This document shows positions 20,764-32,143 of a DNA stretch of 64,000 nucleotides, one piece after another; the stretch's first letter is position 1, and each line of letters starts with the position of its first letter. Made by a program: the position numbers and the translations under genes. The DNA is from Asparagopsis taxiformis (Eukaryota > Rhodophyta > Florideophyceae > Bonnemaisoniales > Bonnemaisoniaceae), in contig JALQPE010000776.1 in assembly GCA_030407315.1 (NCBI GenBank), positions 1-64,000 of the forward strand, read 5' to 3'. Under the pieces are notes generated by a model, which made no database searches, was not told the origin of the DNA, and worked only from the letters and a program-made list of their open reading frames with translations.

Positions 20764-21356
20764 ACATGACCGTTTGACCTCTCCGACCAATGCACATCGC
20801 ATCCTCGCCTCAACGTTGGGTGCCCAGTTTTACAAATTGCCGGCAATTTCCGAACAAGCGACCGCTTGTTCGCACACTGCTTAATGGTTGCATACCATAC
20901 TACTGGAACGAGCACTAGTTGCTTACCTACTGACATGCTCGTGAGCAGGTATACGAACATTGCCGCTACTGCTCAAGACGTTTTTGTAAGCAGTACTACC
21001 AGTGAATGATAGGTCACTAGTCCTAGAATCTACTGCCAATAAGATCAATGCCTCTGTACGGTACCTGTCGTGGTGTCATTGGTTTTATTACCACTGGCGA
21101 GCGGTACAACAAATTCTATTCCGCGATTTTGGTCCCTGGTTGTGAGCCCTACTATCCCTGGCGTCACAGGTTGTATAGCCTGTGATTTGTGATTTAAACG
21201 GGTGCATGACCGGTATTTTCCAACCTTCTCGGTTGCATAACGGATGACGAGCGATACAATACCTTTGCATGCACAGGTTCTACATCAATAAGCACACAAC
21301 AGAAAGATATTCACTCTTCGCTGACGGCTCATTACCCACATATCACTACCAATCAT
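20764..21356. other. B2-C2 convergent intergenic with palindromes
   Basis: This 593-bp gap between two gene 3' ends contains AAATTGCCGGCAATTT (20834-20849) and the 22-bp inverted repeat CGAACAAGCG/CGCTTGTTCG (20851-20872). CACTAGT occurs twice (about 20920 and 21012). No coding region is supported. Confidence 0.6.
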
Positions 21357-23132
21357 CTACAGTGACTCGATCTGGCAGACATCGATGTCGTCTACAGAGT
21401 TGTGACCGTGGATAGTGAATGACTCGGGGTCTTCTCCGCTGTCCGAGTTATATGATTCAATTCCACTATCATCATTGTCCATGAGGTTCTTGAATTGGAG
21501 TGAAGTCATCCGCAATACGCGCTCCAAAGTATTTTTCCTGGTGTACTCTCCAGGAATGAGATCTGACACTCTAATCTGTGCCATTGAACCACTATCTCCA
21601 ACGTTCTCTGCAACTGGCGTTGAGCTACTTGGTTCAACGTTCTCCCCAGACCATTCATTGGTCATAACGAGCTCCATGATCATGTGGCGAAACACCAGCG
21701 CTACCGAATAGGTTGTCTGGAGAGCCATCGGAGAAGAACCCAGGAAATCTTCCTTCCTTTGTCCTTGTACGTATGCTACGAGAAAATTGAAAGCAACTTC
21801 CATTATGTTCACCGTTCTAGTCATTGTAGCATCCTTCAGTTCGGCATCTTTCTTCACTTTCATTCCTGCGCATTCGGCAACTTTCACATCATATGATACA
21901 GAGAGATGGCATTCCTTACGTGATCGCATGAAATGTGCTGCTGTTGTTTTGTTCTCAGCGCATTCCTGGACACTGCGTCCCACTCTCGTTTCCGGCACGT
22001 TGGATGGACACATTATACATTCTTCCGGGAACTTCAGCTCAATTTTTGGTTTGTTATAAGACCCTTGCAACCACTCACAACATGTCCAGGGAGAAAGAAG
22101 GAATCCGATATCCTCAAAGAATTGACATTTGGACCGATCCCTGGCTTTTCGCAAGAATTCTGTAACGCGGCTGTAAAGTCCTGATGACAAAAACATAGCA
22201 ACGCCATCGTTCCCCTCTAGTTCCTCGGAAGTGCTCGACTTGCGAGTATTCTCCGCATATTGCCTCGCGTACTTCATACATTTCGAGTTTATATATCCTT
22301 GCCTCAGCCATTCTGGGACGTGTCTTGTTGCAGCCTCCGAGTTCCCAGTTCCAGTCTGTGTGCAGGGCCTTCCTCCATTTCTATTTACACCATATAAATC
22401 TTCACAGTACGCAACGATCTTCTTCACCAAGAAAAAGCGAAAGTTACAATGTGCCAAACCAAGACCCTTCCGCAAATTACTCTTAGCCATGTTCCCACGA
22501 AGCCCATACATGATTATGCAAATCAACTTGGAGTAGAAGTTTTCATTCTCCTTTCCTCTGGAGGCAGTCCTGAAGAATGTGCAGACAGCCTCCATGGTCA
22601 CGGTAGAAATGTTTTGAACATGGAATACAGCGTCCAGTTCTGTCCGCAATGTCGGATTGGAGCATTCTACGGAGCGCATTACCTGTTTGGGAGCAGACGA
22701 ATTCTTCCTCAAACTTACTGGCGTCCTTGCATTGTTTGCTGCCATGGTAACGTGAACATCTCCATTGAAACGCTTCAAACTATCATGGAGCTCGCTCACT
22801 TGCCCATGAAGTGTGGCTAGTTGTTCTTCTGTTCTGCGCATGTGGCTTTGGAATTCCTTCTTCATACTTTCCACTGCAGCAGACAGCATCACCCGGATGC
22901 TTTCAGAGTAGGCTACGGAAGGCTCCGCTGTAGCTTCTTCTTGAGACGGGTTCTCTTCTGCTTGGACTGTATCTGGTTCCCTCATTTGTATTACTGGAGA
23001 CGATTCAATGTCACCATTATCATCTCTACGAGGACCACTTGAACGTCTGCCGCTGCTTGGCCTTTTCAGTTTCTTGCCCAATGGCTCTTGGTTTCGGTTG
23101 GTGACTCTGCGTCGTATATTGGATCGCTGCAT
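21357..23132 (-). CDS. Family-C coiled-coil protein (C2)
   Basis: 591 residues, ATG at 23132, intact. It is a divergent paralog of C1. It has a basic N-terminal tail (residues 1-35, nuclear-localisation-like KKLKRP), an acidic linker, then a heptad-repeat coiled coil at about 85-130. An alpha-helical domain follows with VTMEAVCTFFRTA, corresponding to FTFEMVCAVLCAV of C1. A later block EDIGFLLSPW precedes LIPGEYTRKN and an acidic tail. No catalytic motif is seen. It converges on B2 exactly as C1 does on B1. The conserved pairing suggests that B and C products work together. Confidence 0.7.
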   Translation of the reverse strand: MQRSNIRRRVTNRNQEPLGKKLKRPSSGRRSSGPRRDDNGDIESSPVIQMREPDTVQAEENPSQEEATAEPSVAYSESIRVMLSAAVESMKKEFQSHMRRTEEQLATLHGQVSELHDSLKRFNGDVHVTMAANNARTPVSLRKNSSAPKQVMRSVECSNPTLRTELDAVFHVQNISTVTMEAVCTFFRTASRGKENENFYSKLICIIMYGLRGNMAKSNLRKGLGLAHCNFRFFLVKKIVAYCEDLYGVNRNGGRPCTQTGTGNSEAATRHVPEWLRQGYINSKCMKYARQYAENTRKSSTSEELEGNDGVAMFLSSGLYSRVTEFLRKARDRSKCQFFEDIGFLLSPWTCCEWLQGSYNKPKIELKFPEECIMCPSNVPETRVGRSVQECAENKTTAAHFMRSRKECHLSVSYDVKVAECAGMKVKKDAELKDATMTRTVNIMEVAFNFLVAYVQGQRKEDFLGSSPMALQTTYSVALVFRHMIMELVMTNEWSGENVEPSSSTPVAENVGDSGSMAQIRVSDLIPGEYTRKNTLERVLRMTSLQFKNLMDNDDSGIESYNSDSGEDPESFTIHGHNSVDDIDVCQIESL

Positions 23133-25139
23133 AATGCACCTTGGAACAGTGTGATACTACCAGGCAAGGTTTGTCGTAGCGATCCAGGATCGGCGTTTCG
23201 CTGCCTTCAGGATCACTGGAGACCGGTGCAAAACTATGAACCTCTGTGCCTCTCAGCAATTATCAACGCCTAAAAATCGTGATCCTCACCTATCCGTCGT
23301 GGAACCACTACAATACTGCATCACAAATAAGGCTTTTCCTATACAGTGATTTATAAGGCCAACTAGACACGACTTCAGCTCCACCTCACCCTACCTGCCA
23401 CTCGTTTCGCCCCCTACATCTTCCTAATCATCGGTCGCATGACTAGTGACCACCTTATGTCATTCTGTCAGTAGTTCAGCAACACATCAGTCGCATAACC
23501 ACTGACCGCTGTTATGTCGTGCTGTAAAACGGTCATGTCGATGGTTTGGCTGCCAGCGCAGGGAGAAGCCCTAAATCAAAATTTCTCCCATATTTTCTGG
23601 TGGCCGTAGTGCGATCTCTGCAGCCAGTTCATCAGTGAGCCATTGCTGTCACTGGTTTCACTACCGCTGACCATAACACGAGTAGTATACTGTGTCCTGG
23701 CTCCACGTGTGGTCATCGGCCGCACGACCTTCGGTACAACATAACAGTGAGTTGATGTCATAGACAGTACAGCGTGTAATACACCGCACAATCGCACATG
23801 TCGCACTGCAGCGGCACAATGACATCAACACTCAGCGGCCACAACCGTCACATTCGATCATGTGACGCAACCGGTGCGCGCACTGAGATGCACTCCTTGC
23901 CAGAACAAATGTTCCAAACATTTCGCCTCGGCGAAGTTATCGCGTACAAAAAGTTGGTATGCAATCCACGCGACGGCTCGGAAAACTATTCCAATGTGCA
24001 CACACGCACGCTCTCTTCCTGCGTACATGCAGGAAGCGGGCACCCACTACCACGACCACCCACAACCTTCTTGCAGATGACGACTACTAGCGATAGACGA
24101 TACTGCGCTAGTATCGCAGTGTCGTCCATCGCCACAACGCCGCGGATCACATATCGGCAACTGCATCGATCGCACGCGAGTCATGTCGCAGCTTGCGGTG
24201 AGTGTGCACGCCGCACTGAATCGCCGTGCGAACTTCCATCATCCAACATTTCGTTGATGAGTTCACAATTATCAACTGGCACATGCAGACAGCGCATACA
24301 TTTCGTGTAGCAGTCTCATCCTCACAACAACCTCCTGTTTCTCAACTATTGTTTGTTCCACATGCCGAAAATATACTTGCGCCCAGCGCGAGACCAGTAC
24401 CGCGTCGGAGTGCGTGCGGATGCTACCAAGCTTCCTCGATGCATGCTATCTTTTCCTACCATCTTTTGTCTCTCTGAAGGCTGCGCGAATGCAAATCATA
24501 GCGGTCTGCGCGTTAACGCTGAAGCTGGGCTTGAATTTGGTCACGTTCCTTCTGGAGAGCGGCGTTGTCCGTTTCATGAGTGTTGGAAACGTCATCTGGG
24601 AGGTTACGGGTATTGGAAGCGGTACCAGGATTTTTGTTCTGCAGTTCAGCATGCTCCTCGCGCAAATTGTTGTCCCAAGTGGCGAGTCGGTTGTAGGCCG
24701 ACTTAATCTTTGTGGCATTTCAGCTCACCGTTTCCAGATTAACCTCTTCTGCATCATCGCATCTAACTTTGGTACAGTCTCACTGGCGAAGCGCCACATC
24801 TTCAATGAGTATCCCTCCATGCCGCTGTGTCCCGGTAGTAAAAGAAACTGAGATCGATTAAAAGGGGTCTTGTTTGTTCTTGGCCGTGTGATACTCAAAT
24901 CTTCAGCACTACTTTACCTCCTGTATTGTCTTTACCCCATATCTTCCACCTTCGCACGGCTAAGCCCAGTTCCTCCTTCGCTGTCCATCCGCTTCTTCGC
25001 CTCTACAATCGCATCAACTATCTCTTCGACTGCTCTCCTCTGGTTGCCACACCAGTGACCAGAGCTTCATCCAGAAATTTCAGTTCGTGCTTTAGACTGA
25101 GTTCGGTTTAGACCGATCAATTCGTAGTAGCATTGACCC
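23133..25139. other. Long noncoding stretch upstream of C2, with repeat remnants
   Basis: About 2 kb without a convincing intact gene. Positions 23650-23733 repeat, in the same orientation, part of the 125-bp unit (ACGTGTGGTCATCGGCCGC) found at 11960-12040. On the minus strand 24800-24525, three short frames read on from one another with single-base shifts. The last gives a helical segment (WDNNLREEHAELQNKN), so a decayed coiled-coil gene is possible. Confidence in that gene is low. Confidence 0.4.
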
Positions 25140-25485
25140 GGAACAACACTGATTTAAATCTTTGGAACGGTTTACACTGTTCCGTATGTGAGTAGTTCAC
25201 CATCTCGGTTACCACATTTACCGTTCTATGTTCAATGAATACTATTTTCACCGTTTCTCAGGACACTATTTACTGTTCTTTCGTAGATCAGTACATTCAA
25301 ATCTCCAGAACAATATATACCGCTCTCAAATCAGTGTATTTGGAGGAAGAACAGTGCATTCACTGTTCATGGCGCACTACACACTGTCCTGAGACGATGT
25401 TGTTACTGTTTCTTCTGAAGAACACTAGAAATACTGTTCTGAAACACTATTTTTACTGTTCTGGAACCTTCATGCCCTCCTAGTG
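25140..25485. repeat. Terminal palindrome array and TAGTG terminus of unit 2
   Basis: Short palindromes based on ACTGTTCT/AGAACAGT are packed here, for example GAACAGTG-CATT-CACTGTTC at 25349-25368. The array ends with CCCTCCTAGTG at 25485. The next base belongs to the chromovirus coding region read on the other strand. The organisation matches the unit 1 array. Confidence 0.7.
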
Positions 25486-28400
25486 TCTTTTGTCGTGCGG
25501 TCCGTTTCCGATGCCGAGCCACTATAGCTGGGGGAAGGTTCGCTTCTGGCTCCCAGGTATCCTCCTCGGGGCGTACCCCAACCAGCGCACACGGAAGTAG
25601 GACACGCCATCATCGTCTACCCATTCCTCGATAAGGTCGTCTATCGTATACTCCTTGGAGTGTTCCTCGGAGTCACCGTCGACCGGCGTCGGACTGACCA
25701 GTTCGCTTGCGTCCTGCGTTACCCGTGGGTAATCTTCGCGTACGATTGGCGCGGGGGTGCTTCCTTGGGGATTGCGCGGGTCGGATACCGTATTCCCGGA
25801 TGGCGGGACCGCCCTATCTGCCGGTAGAAGCGCTTCGGAACCCGGTTCCGTCTGTACTTCGTTCGCCCGGGGGCGACGCGGCAATCGACTTCTTGCATTA
25901 GCGGTTTCGCGGCCTTCCTCCGCACCGTCGCTACCGGCTGCACCGGTCCATGACCCGGGGCTGGGCGTACGCGATCCGAACTAATTCTCTCGGGAATTCC
26001 GTCGACAAGTATGTCAAACGTGTGACCTTGGTTAGATATAACCGTATACGGACCCATCGATTGGAAATCCAACTTGTTCCGGGCTCGCCCGAGTATAGTC
26101 GTCTCCTGGGAGGTATTGCGCAAGTCGATATAGACTGCGTCCCCGGCTCGGATGCGGCGATTTGGTGCTCGCACCGCCTTATCGAAGTCGCGCTTGTACC
26201 GGGCTTGCATTCTCGCGAGCGAGGAATTAGCGCGCGCATACAACCCACGAAGCTGCCGGCGCCAGGAATCACGCGTCCAGGCTTCATCGCCTTTGAGTTT
26301 AATATCCTCCAAGCCTATTGGCGGTGGCGCGCGCGTCAAGACCAATTCGAAGGGAATTGTATTCGTCGAGCGGTGCACGCACCGATTGTACGCATAGGCA
26401 AGGACGGGGAGGTATTCGTCCCAGTTGCGATGATCCTCAGCCACGTAATGGCGCAGCATAGACGCGAGCGTCCTATTGAATCGTTCGACCTGACCATTCG
26501 TCTGCGGGTGATACGTAGTAGTAGTCACCGGCTTAATACCCAAAATGACGCAGGCGTCGACGAAGGTCTTAGAACGAAACTGGGGTCCATTATCCGACAG
26601 GATAGTCTTAGGTGCCCCATAAGTAAACACCCATTCCTCCACAAAGGCTTTCACAACCAAGCTAGCTTGTATCGAGCGCATGGCCACGAGCCTGCACAGC
26701 TTAGAATAACGGTCCATGATGACCAGAACGTGTAACTTTCCTCGCGAGGTTTTCGGTAGAGGACCCATGAGGTCTATGGCGACGTCCTCAAGTGGCCTAA
26801 GGGCCGGGAACAACTTCAAGGGGTTGGTATGGCGGGACAGCTGCATCCTATCCCTGGCGCATGTTTCGCATCCGCGCACGGTGGCGTGCACATCGACGAC
26901 CATGGTCGGCCAATAAAGTCCCTGTCGTAGAGTATCGTACATCCGTCTCACCCCTGGATGTCCAGCGGTGGCGGAGTAGTGATAGTTACGCAACAGCCGA
27001 GGCCGTAGCGATTCGGGCACGAGGACCTGTGGGCGAGCGAGCGCTGGCAATTTCCTCGCGAGGATCCCGTCTTCTGTAAGAACCACTTGCTGGTCCACTC
27101 CGTCATCCATACGTTTACGCATAGTCTGACAAAACTCATCAACCAGTTGCGCTTGGATCCACTCATCCCTCGAGATGGCTTCGGGTACCAACTCGTGAGT
27201 GGAGACAAAACATGGTACGGCACTGCCCAGGGGCAACGGATACATATCCTCTGTCACTCTGTACTCATCATCCTCCATAAAGGTCCCGTGGGTCTTCTCC
27301 CCTTCTTGGATTGAGAAGGTGGGTATGTCCTCGTCGATGGGGGTTCGGTCTTCACCGGTGGTCTCTATCCGCGACAGCGCGTCTGGAACGACGTTTTTAA
27401 TACCTGGGCGGTATTGAATATCGAAGTCGAACTCCGACAACCGTAGTCGCCATCGTGCTAGACGTCCCTCGGAAGGGGTAATGGACAGGATCCATGTGAG
27501 CGAATTATGATCCGTTCTGACGGTGAAGCGAGCCCCTTCTAAGTAGGGCCTTAGGAGGCTGATAGCCCAGAACACCGAGAGGCATTCCTTCTCCGTTGTC
27601 GTGTAGCGGCGTTGCGTGTCCGTGAGCGTTTTGCTCCAGTACCCCACGGGGTGTAGCAGTTTGTCCTCCTGTTCTTGCAATAGGGCGCACCCCATCTGCC
27701 CATCCGACGCGTCTACGTCGAGCGTGTACGGCTTCCCAGCATGCGGGAGGCGTAGGATAGGTGGCGACGCGAGCGCCTTTTTCAATTCGTTAAAGGCCTC
27801 AAGCTGGGCATCTGAGGGCTCATCCAACTGCACGGGCATACCCTTCTTTAGTAACTCCGTGAGCGGCGCAGATATCTTGGCGTAGGATTTAACGAAACGT
27901 CGGTAGACGTTGCAAGAACCCAGAAAACTCCGTAGCTGTGTTTGCGTCCGTGGGTACAATGATCCGTGGATCGCATCTAGGCCAGTGGTTATGACCTCGA
28001 GCTTGCCCGGTCGAATGCGGTGTCCGAGATAATCCACACTCTTGCGGAAGAACTCGCTCTTCTTGAACTTGAGCGAGACTCCTGCATTCCGTAGAATGGT
28101 CAATATGGCGTGACGTGCGCAATTTGTTCTTCTTCTTCTCGCGAGAAGATAATTACGTCGTCGAGATACACTAGGCAGAACTGCCATTTGACTCCCGAAA
28201 GGAGAATGTCAAGCGCACGCTGGAAGGTTGCGGGCGCGTTAGTAAGGCCAAAAGGCATGCGCACGAATTGGTAGGAACCAACGTGTGCTGTAAAAGCCGT
28301 CTTCTCCTTGTCCGCCTCGGCGATTGGAATCTGCCAATACCCGCTGTTGCAATCAAGCGTGGTAAAAATGGCTGCTTCACCGAGGGAGTCGATGCAGTCA

Positions 28401-29798
28401 TCCATCCTCGGGATGGGGTATGCATCCTTAACTGTCACGGCGTTATGCCGTCGGTAATCGACGCAGAAACGCGACGAACCATCCTTTTTCGGCACAACCA
28501 CAACTGGGCTCGCCCATTCTGACTGTGCCGGTTCGATGACGCCGGCCTGAAGCATTTCGCGCACCTGGGTGGCTATAATCTCGCGATTTTTATGCCCCGC
28601 TCGGTACGGTGCTTGCCGAATTGGCACGGTGTCAGGCTTCAAGTCGATGCGGTGCTGCGTCGCTGAAATCTCACCAAGGTGACCACTCCACATCGACGCG
28701 TGCTTTTCCAGCATCGCTATGATTTTCTCCCCAAGGGAAGGGTTGGAGACTTCGATAGTGTCCAACACGGTTTGGCGCCAATCTGGCGCCGGTTCTGCCC
28801 GGAGGCATGCCTCGCCCGTCGGTGGCTCGCCACTAACCGGTAAGGCATTATCGATGAACCGTGGGTCTTTGGTTCTCCCAGGGTCGTTAGCCTCGCGCGG
28901 GCCATTCTCTATGGACCCGACCGTGAGTATCGAGGCTGGCGGACCCTCAGTGTGTCCAAGAACCATGCCTTTGGGCAACTTAACATCTCGGTTGCCGAAA
29001 TTGGCAACCTCCACGGCGAATGGTACCAACGCACGAGCGCTGATGACACCGTTCGCCATCTGGATGTTTTTCCCTTCAAGAAGGGCCTTCTTCGGAACCA
29101 AGACTTGGAGACCTGGCTCCGAAGTAATTACGGAGACTCGAGTGGTCCGTCGCGGCGGGAGGGTTATACTCGCAGCCACGCGGACGTTGCGGTTGCGCGG
29201 CCTCGGTAGCAATGGCGACTGAGGCACTGGTACTCTCGGTGAGAGACGTCCGCCACCCAATGGGTATACGTTCCTGGGTATGGCGCATGATAAACAGCCG
29301 TTTTGGCGGAAGTACGGCATCAACATGAGCGTTGATGAAATCACATCCAAGGATGCAAGCGACAGCAAGTTGTTCGACAACTATGAAGCGTTGCCGAATC
29401 GTCGATTTCCCAACCTGGAGGTGTAGGATTGCCACGGCAATTGGTGGCATTCGGCGGCCGTTTGCATCAAGAACTCGAGTTCCTGCGGGAAGTTTTTCGA
29501 GAGGATATCGCTGCCGCCAATCAGTAGGGAGCGCGTTCTCTCGAATAACACTAAGGCTGGCCCCAGTGTCCAACACTGCGGCCAAGTAACTAAAATTGAC
29601 CTTGGTCAATCCTAGCAACGCGTCAACTTGGTAGTTGCGCGTTCCGACGGTTAGTACAGAGACGTCACCGGGCTCATCCCTTGAGCCGGCTGGTTGTCCT
29701 TGGACAATGTTCTGCACTACAGGGGCAAGTTGGCTTGTAGCCGTTTGGACTTGACCAACTTGTTCGGCACCCGGAAGCGGTGAATGAGCGAATTTCAC
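25486..29798 (-). pseudogene. pol: Chromovirus pol: protease-RT-RNase H-integrase-chromodomain, frameshifted
   Basis: Protease with DTGAS at about 29570-29555. Reverse transcriptase with VYLDDVII (near 28165) and the upstream SRFCVDYRR block. RNase H starts TLDVDASDGQ. Integrase has an HH-CC zinc site, then IDLMG, SDNG and QVERFN supplying the DDE residues. A chromodomain (YTIDDLIEEW ... FRVRWLGYAP) completes it. The domains lie in different frames. One-base changes fall near 29260 (protease to RT), 28105 (HV/HAILTIL in the RT), 25860 (before the chromodomain) and 25545 (after WLGYAP). Restoring a base at 25545 gives the usual EEDTWEPE chromodomain continuation. The frame is still open at 25486, where unit 2 begins. 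Confidence 0.85.
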
Positions 29799-29830
29799 AC
29801 CGGGTGTCGAGGCGCTCGGAGGCGGTTCCC

Positions 29831-32143
29831 CTACATCGCCTCCTCCATCCCGTTTTCCGGGTGGGGGCCAACATCGCTGGAGGAAGAGCTCCCTCCTACC
29901 GATAGCTCGTCCAACTCCCGTGGGAGTTCAGCTTCTTCGGTGTCAACCAATAGGGTGCGTAGCATATCCCTTTCGTTCTGGTCGTATGGTTCGTGCGCCT
30001 GCGCGGCCTTGATGCTATCGCGGACCTCCTGGGGGAGTAAGCGGCATTGGGTCATGACATGACCCACCTTGCGGCATACGAGGCAACGTGGCGGCGTGCG
30101 TGCGCTGGTGTACGCTCGCGAGTGCGGGGTCTTAGGGTATTCCCGTCGCTGACCCAAGGGTCTTCCACGGTCCCTTTCTCGTCGACCACCATCGGAGCCG
30201 TTGAAGTCCAGCTGGCGTTGGGTAGGGGTGCGGGCGGTTGCACCAGCCTCTACCCCTCCTTCAGAAACTCCTATGGGAGTCGTATCGACCGAATCCAGAG
30301 GCGGAGTATTTTCCCCGCCGAAGGCCACGGCCAACACGGCGTTATTGCCTTGTTCGCTCGCGAGCGTTCCTTCGTCTACGGATATCGTATTCACCCTACG
30401 CGTGGTGACCCGTTTCTGCGTAGGTATCGGGGGATTAGTGCGCAGGCGGGAGTGTTGGCGCTGCGTTTCACGAGCAGTATCGCCAAGGCTCTGCGCGCGC
30501 ATACGAACGTCCTGAAACGTCATACGGGGGTCCTTGGACACATCATCCCGCACAACGTGTTGTGAATATGATAATAATCCATCGATGTAAATTGCCATGA
30601 GGGAGCGCTCGAGGAATGCGTCACCGCACCTCAGGGCTTCCCTTCGGAGACGGAAGGCGAACTGGTCTTCAGTCTCTGCTACGCCTTGGCGCATTTGCGT
30701 GACTTGACGGTACGCGTGTTGGAGTACCGACTCCTTCGCGTACGCGAGTAACAGCCAGTTGACGGCTTCCGGATAGGAATTGATGATATCAATTCCCGGG
30801 CGTGCGTCGGCGAAACCCGTGCCTCGGCCGACGTAAGAGAGCATCGTTTCACGAGCTTCCCCAGCCATGAAATATTTCATGAGCGGGAGGGCTGCTCCTT
30901 CGGCCACGCCGGTTTCATCGCACGCAAACTTGAAGTTCTTCAAGAACGCCAGAACGGCGATTGGGTCTTCACCAGTGAAGAGCGGTACGGTCATGACATG
31001 CCTGAGCTGTCTTGCCGTCCGGGACAGCCGCTGGGCGACTTCATCGTCGTAGCGGTTGTCTTGGTTCCGCAACCTATATGTGCGGTAAGATAGGGCTTTC
31101 GTGAAGCGCTCGTTAAGCGGCCTGATTTCGACAAGGCCGGGGTAAGACGAGTCTGGTGACTCTTCCACCCGGGGGCGTTCTTGGTGTGGGGCTTGAGCGC
31201 ATGATTCACGCATGAGGTCCACCCAGCGACGGGCTTCTTCATGTTCCCTATTTTCCCTGCGGGGGTCATGGTTCGGTGGGTCTCCACCGATCGGTTCCAT
31301 TCGAACCGGTCGAGTGGCGTCATCGTTCCGGCCCGCTCTGCTGCGAGGAGAGAGCGGACTTAACGGCGCCTCGGCGTCCTGCATTTCTGTCACGGCGTCC
31401 CGGACGAGATGCGGAATTTCGAGCCTTAGGGCCGTCTTGAGTCGCGTGTAAACGCGTTCGGTCACGACCGACTCCAATTGTCTGGTCACGATGGGAACGA
31501 TTTCGGAGATCAGCGAGGCGCGCATATCGTCATAAGCTGCCTGCGGGTGAATGGCGCGGTCGATACGCACCTCCTCGCGAGCGATTTCACGGGCTACCTC
31601 CCGTGCGATAGCCCGGATCTCCTGCGGGGCAACTGCCGTGGCAGGCGGCTGCTTCAAAGCCGCACTGGCATGGGCAGTGGCCGTGCTTGGCATCCGTGGG
31701 GGCCTGTCCGAAAACAGTCCTGTGGATGGCAATGTGGTCAAGCCGAGGCTGGGAAGCGGGTCAATATGGGTAGAGGGCTCGCGAAGCACTCTCTTCCCCT
31801 CGCTTCTGCTGTTCGCTGCAGCAGGCGTCGGCTCATGAGCCACCGATAATTCATCACCTCTAGGGGTAGGCGCCACTACAGGAAGTGTAAGTGGCCTAGC
31901 GCCCATCCCTGAGTCCACGCTTGACAGCGAGTGGACATTTTCCGCCGGGGGCGGCGACTTTGGAGGTGTCGCCGCTGAAACTGCCGAGGCAGTCTTCTTT
32001 CGCGCGTTTGCGCGAGTTCGGGGAGGGGAGCTTCGCGGCACGCTGGCTGCCCTCCCTTTTCTACGACTGGTAGTCGTAGTGGCCGAGGATTTCCGCTCCT
32101 TGGCTAGTGAGCTGGCCGTCGGCTCATCGATGCCGGGGGCCAT
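29831..32143 (-). CDS. gag: Chromovirus gag
   Basis: 770 residues, open. The N-terminal third is proline/serine/arginine-rich, followed by a helical capsid-like region (around residues 350-540). A single CCHC zinc knuckle, CLVCRKVGHVMTQC, sits at about 687-700, then an acidic tail. It makes the particle that packages and copies the element's RNA. Its frame differs from the protease frame downstream, with 32 bp between stop and the first protease-frame ATG. Pol was therefore either expressed by frameshifting or the junction is damaged. Confidence 0.85.
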   Translation of the reverse strand: MAPGIDEPTASSLAKERKSSATTTTSRRKGRAASVPRSSPPRTRANARKKTASAVSAATPPKSPPPAENVHSLSSVDSGMGARPLTLPVVAPTPRGDELSVAHEPTPAAANSRSEGKRVLREPSTHIDPLPSLGLTTLPSTGLFSDRPPRMPSTATAHASAALKQPPATAVAPQEIRAIAREVAREIAREEVRIDRAIHPQAAYDDMRASLISEIVPIVTRQLESVVTERVYTRLKTALRLEIPHLVRDAVTEMQDAEAPLSPLSPRSRAGRNDDATRPVRMEPIGGDPPNHDPRRENREHEEARRWVDLMRESCAQAPHQERPRVEESPDSSYPGLVEIRPLNERFTKALSYRTYRLRNQDNRYDDEVAQRLSRTARQLRHVMTVPLFTGEDPIAVLAFLKNFKFACDETGVAEGAALPLMKYFMAGEARETMLSYVGRGTGFADARPGIDIINSYPEAVNWLLLAYAKESVLQHAYRQVTQMRQGVAETEDQFAFRLRREALRCGDAFLERSLMAIYIDGLLSYSQHVVRDDVSKDPRMTFQDVRMRAQSLGDTARETQRQHSRLRTNPPIPTQKRVTTRRVNTISVDEGTLASEQGNNAVLAVAFGGENTPPLDSVDTTPIGVSEGGVEAGATARTPTQRQLDFNGSDGGRRERDRGRPLGQRREYPKTPHSRAYTSARTPPRCLVCRKVGHVMTQCRLLPQEVRDSIKAAQAHEPYDQNERDMLRTLLVDTEEAELPRELDELSVGGSSSSSDVGPHPENGMEEAM

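Larger units (their letters stand above)
9712..25485. mobile_element. Unit 2: CACTA-like element with transposase, helicase, B and C genes
   Basis: Its right end is TAGTG at 25481-25485. This follows an ACTGTTCT palindrome array and directly abuts the interrupted 3' coding end of the chromovirus. Its left part is cut at 9711 by unit 1, which replaces the end of the transposase gene. It carries a transposase fragment, ACACGTGT-containing tandem repeats, an SF1 helicase, a family-B and a family-C gene. An ~80-bp sequence is repeated in the same orientation at 11960-12040 and 23650-23733. Treating these parts as one element is inference from gene order shared with unit 1 and from the nested junctions. 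Confidence 0.5.
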
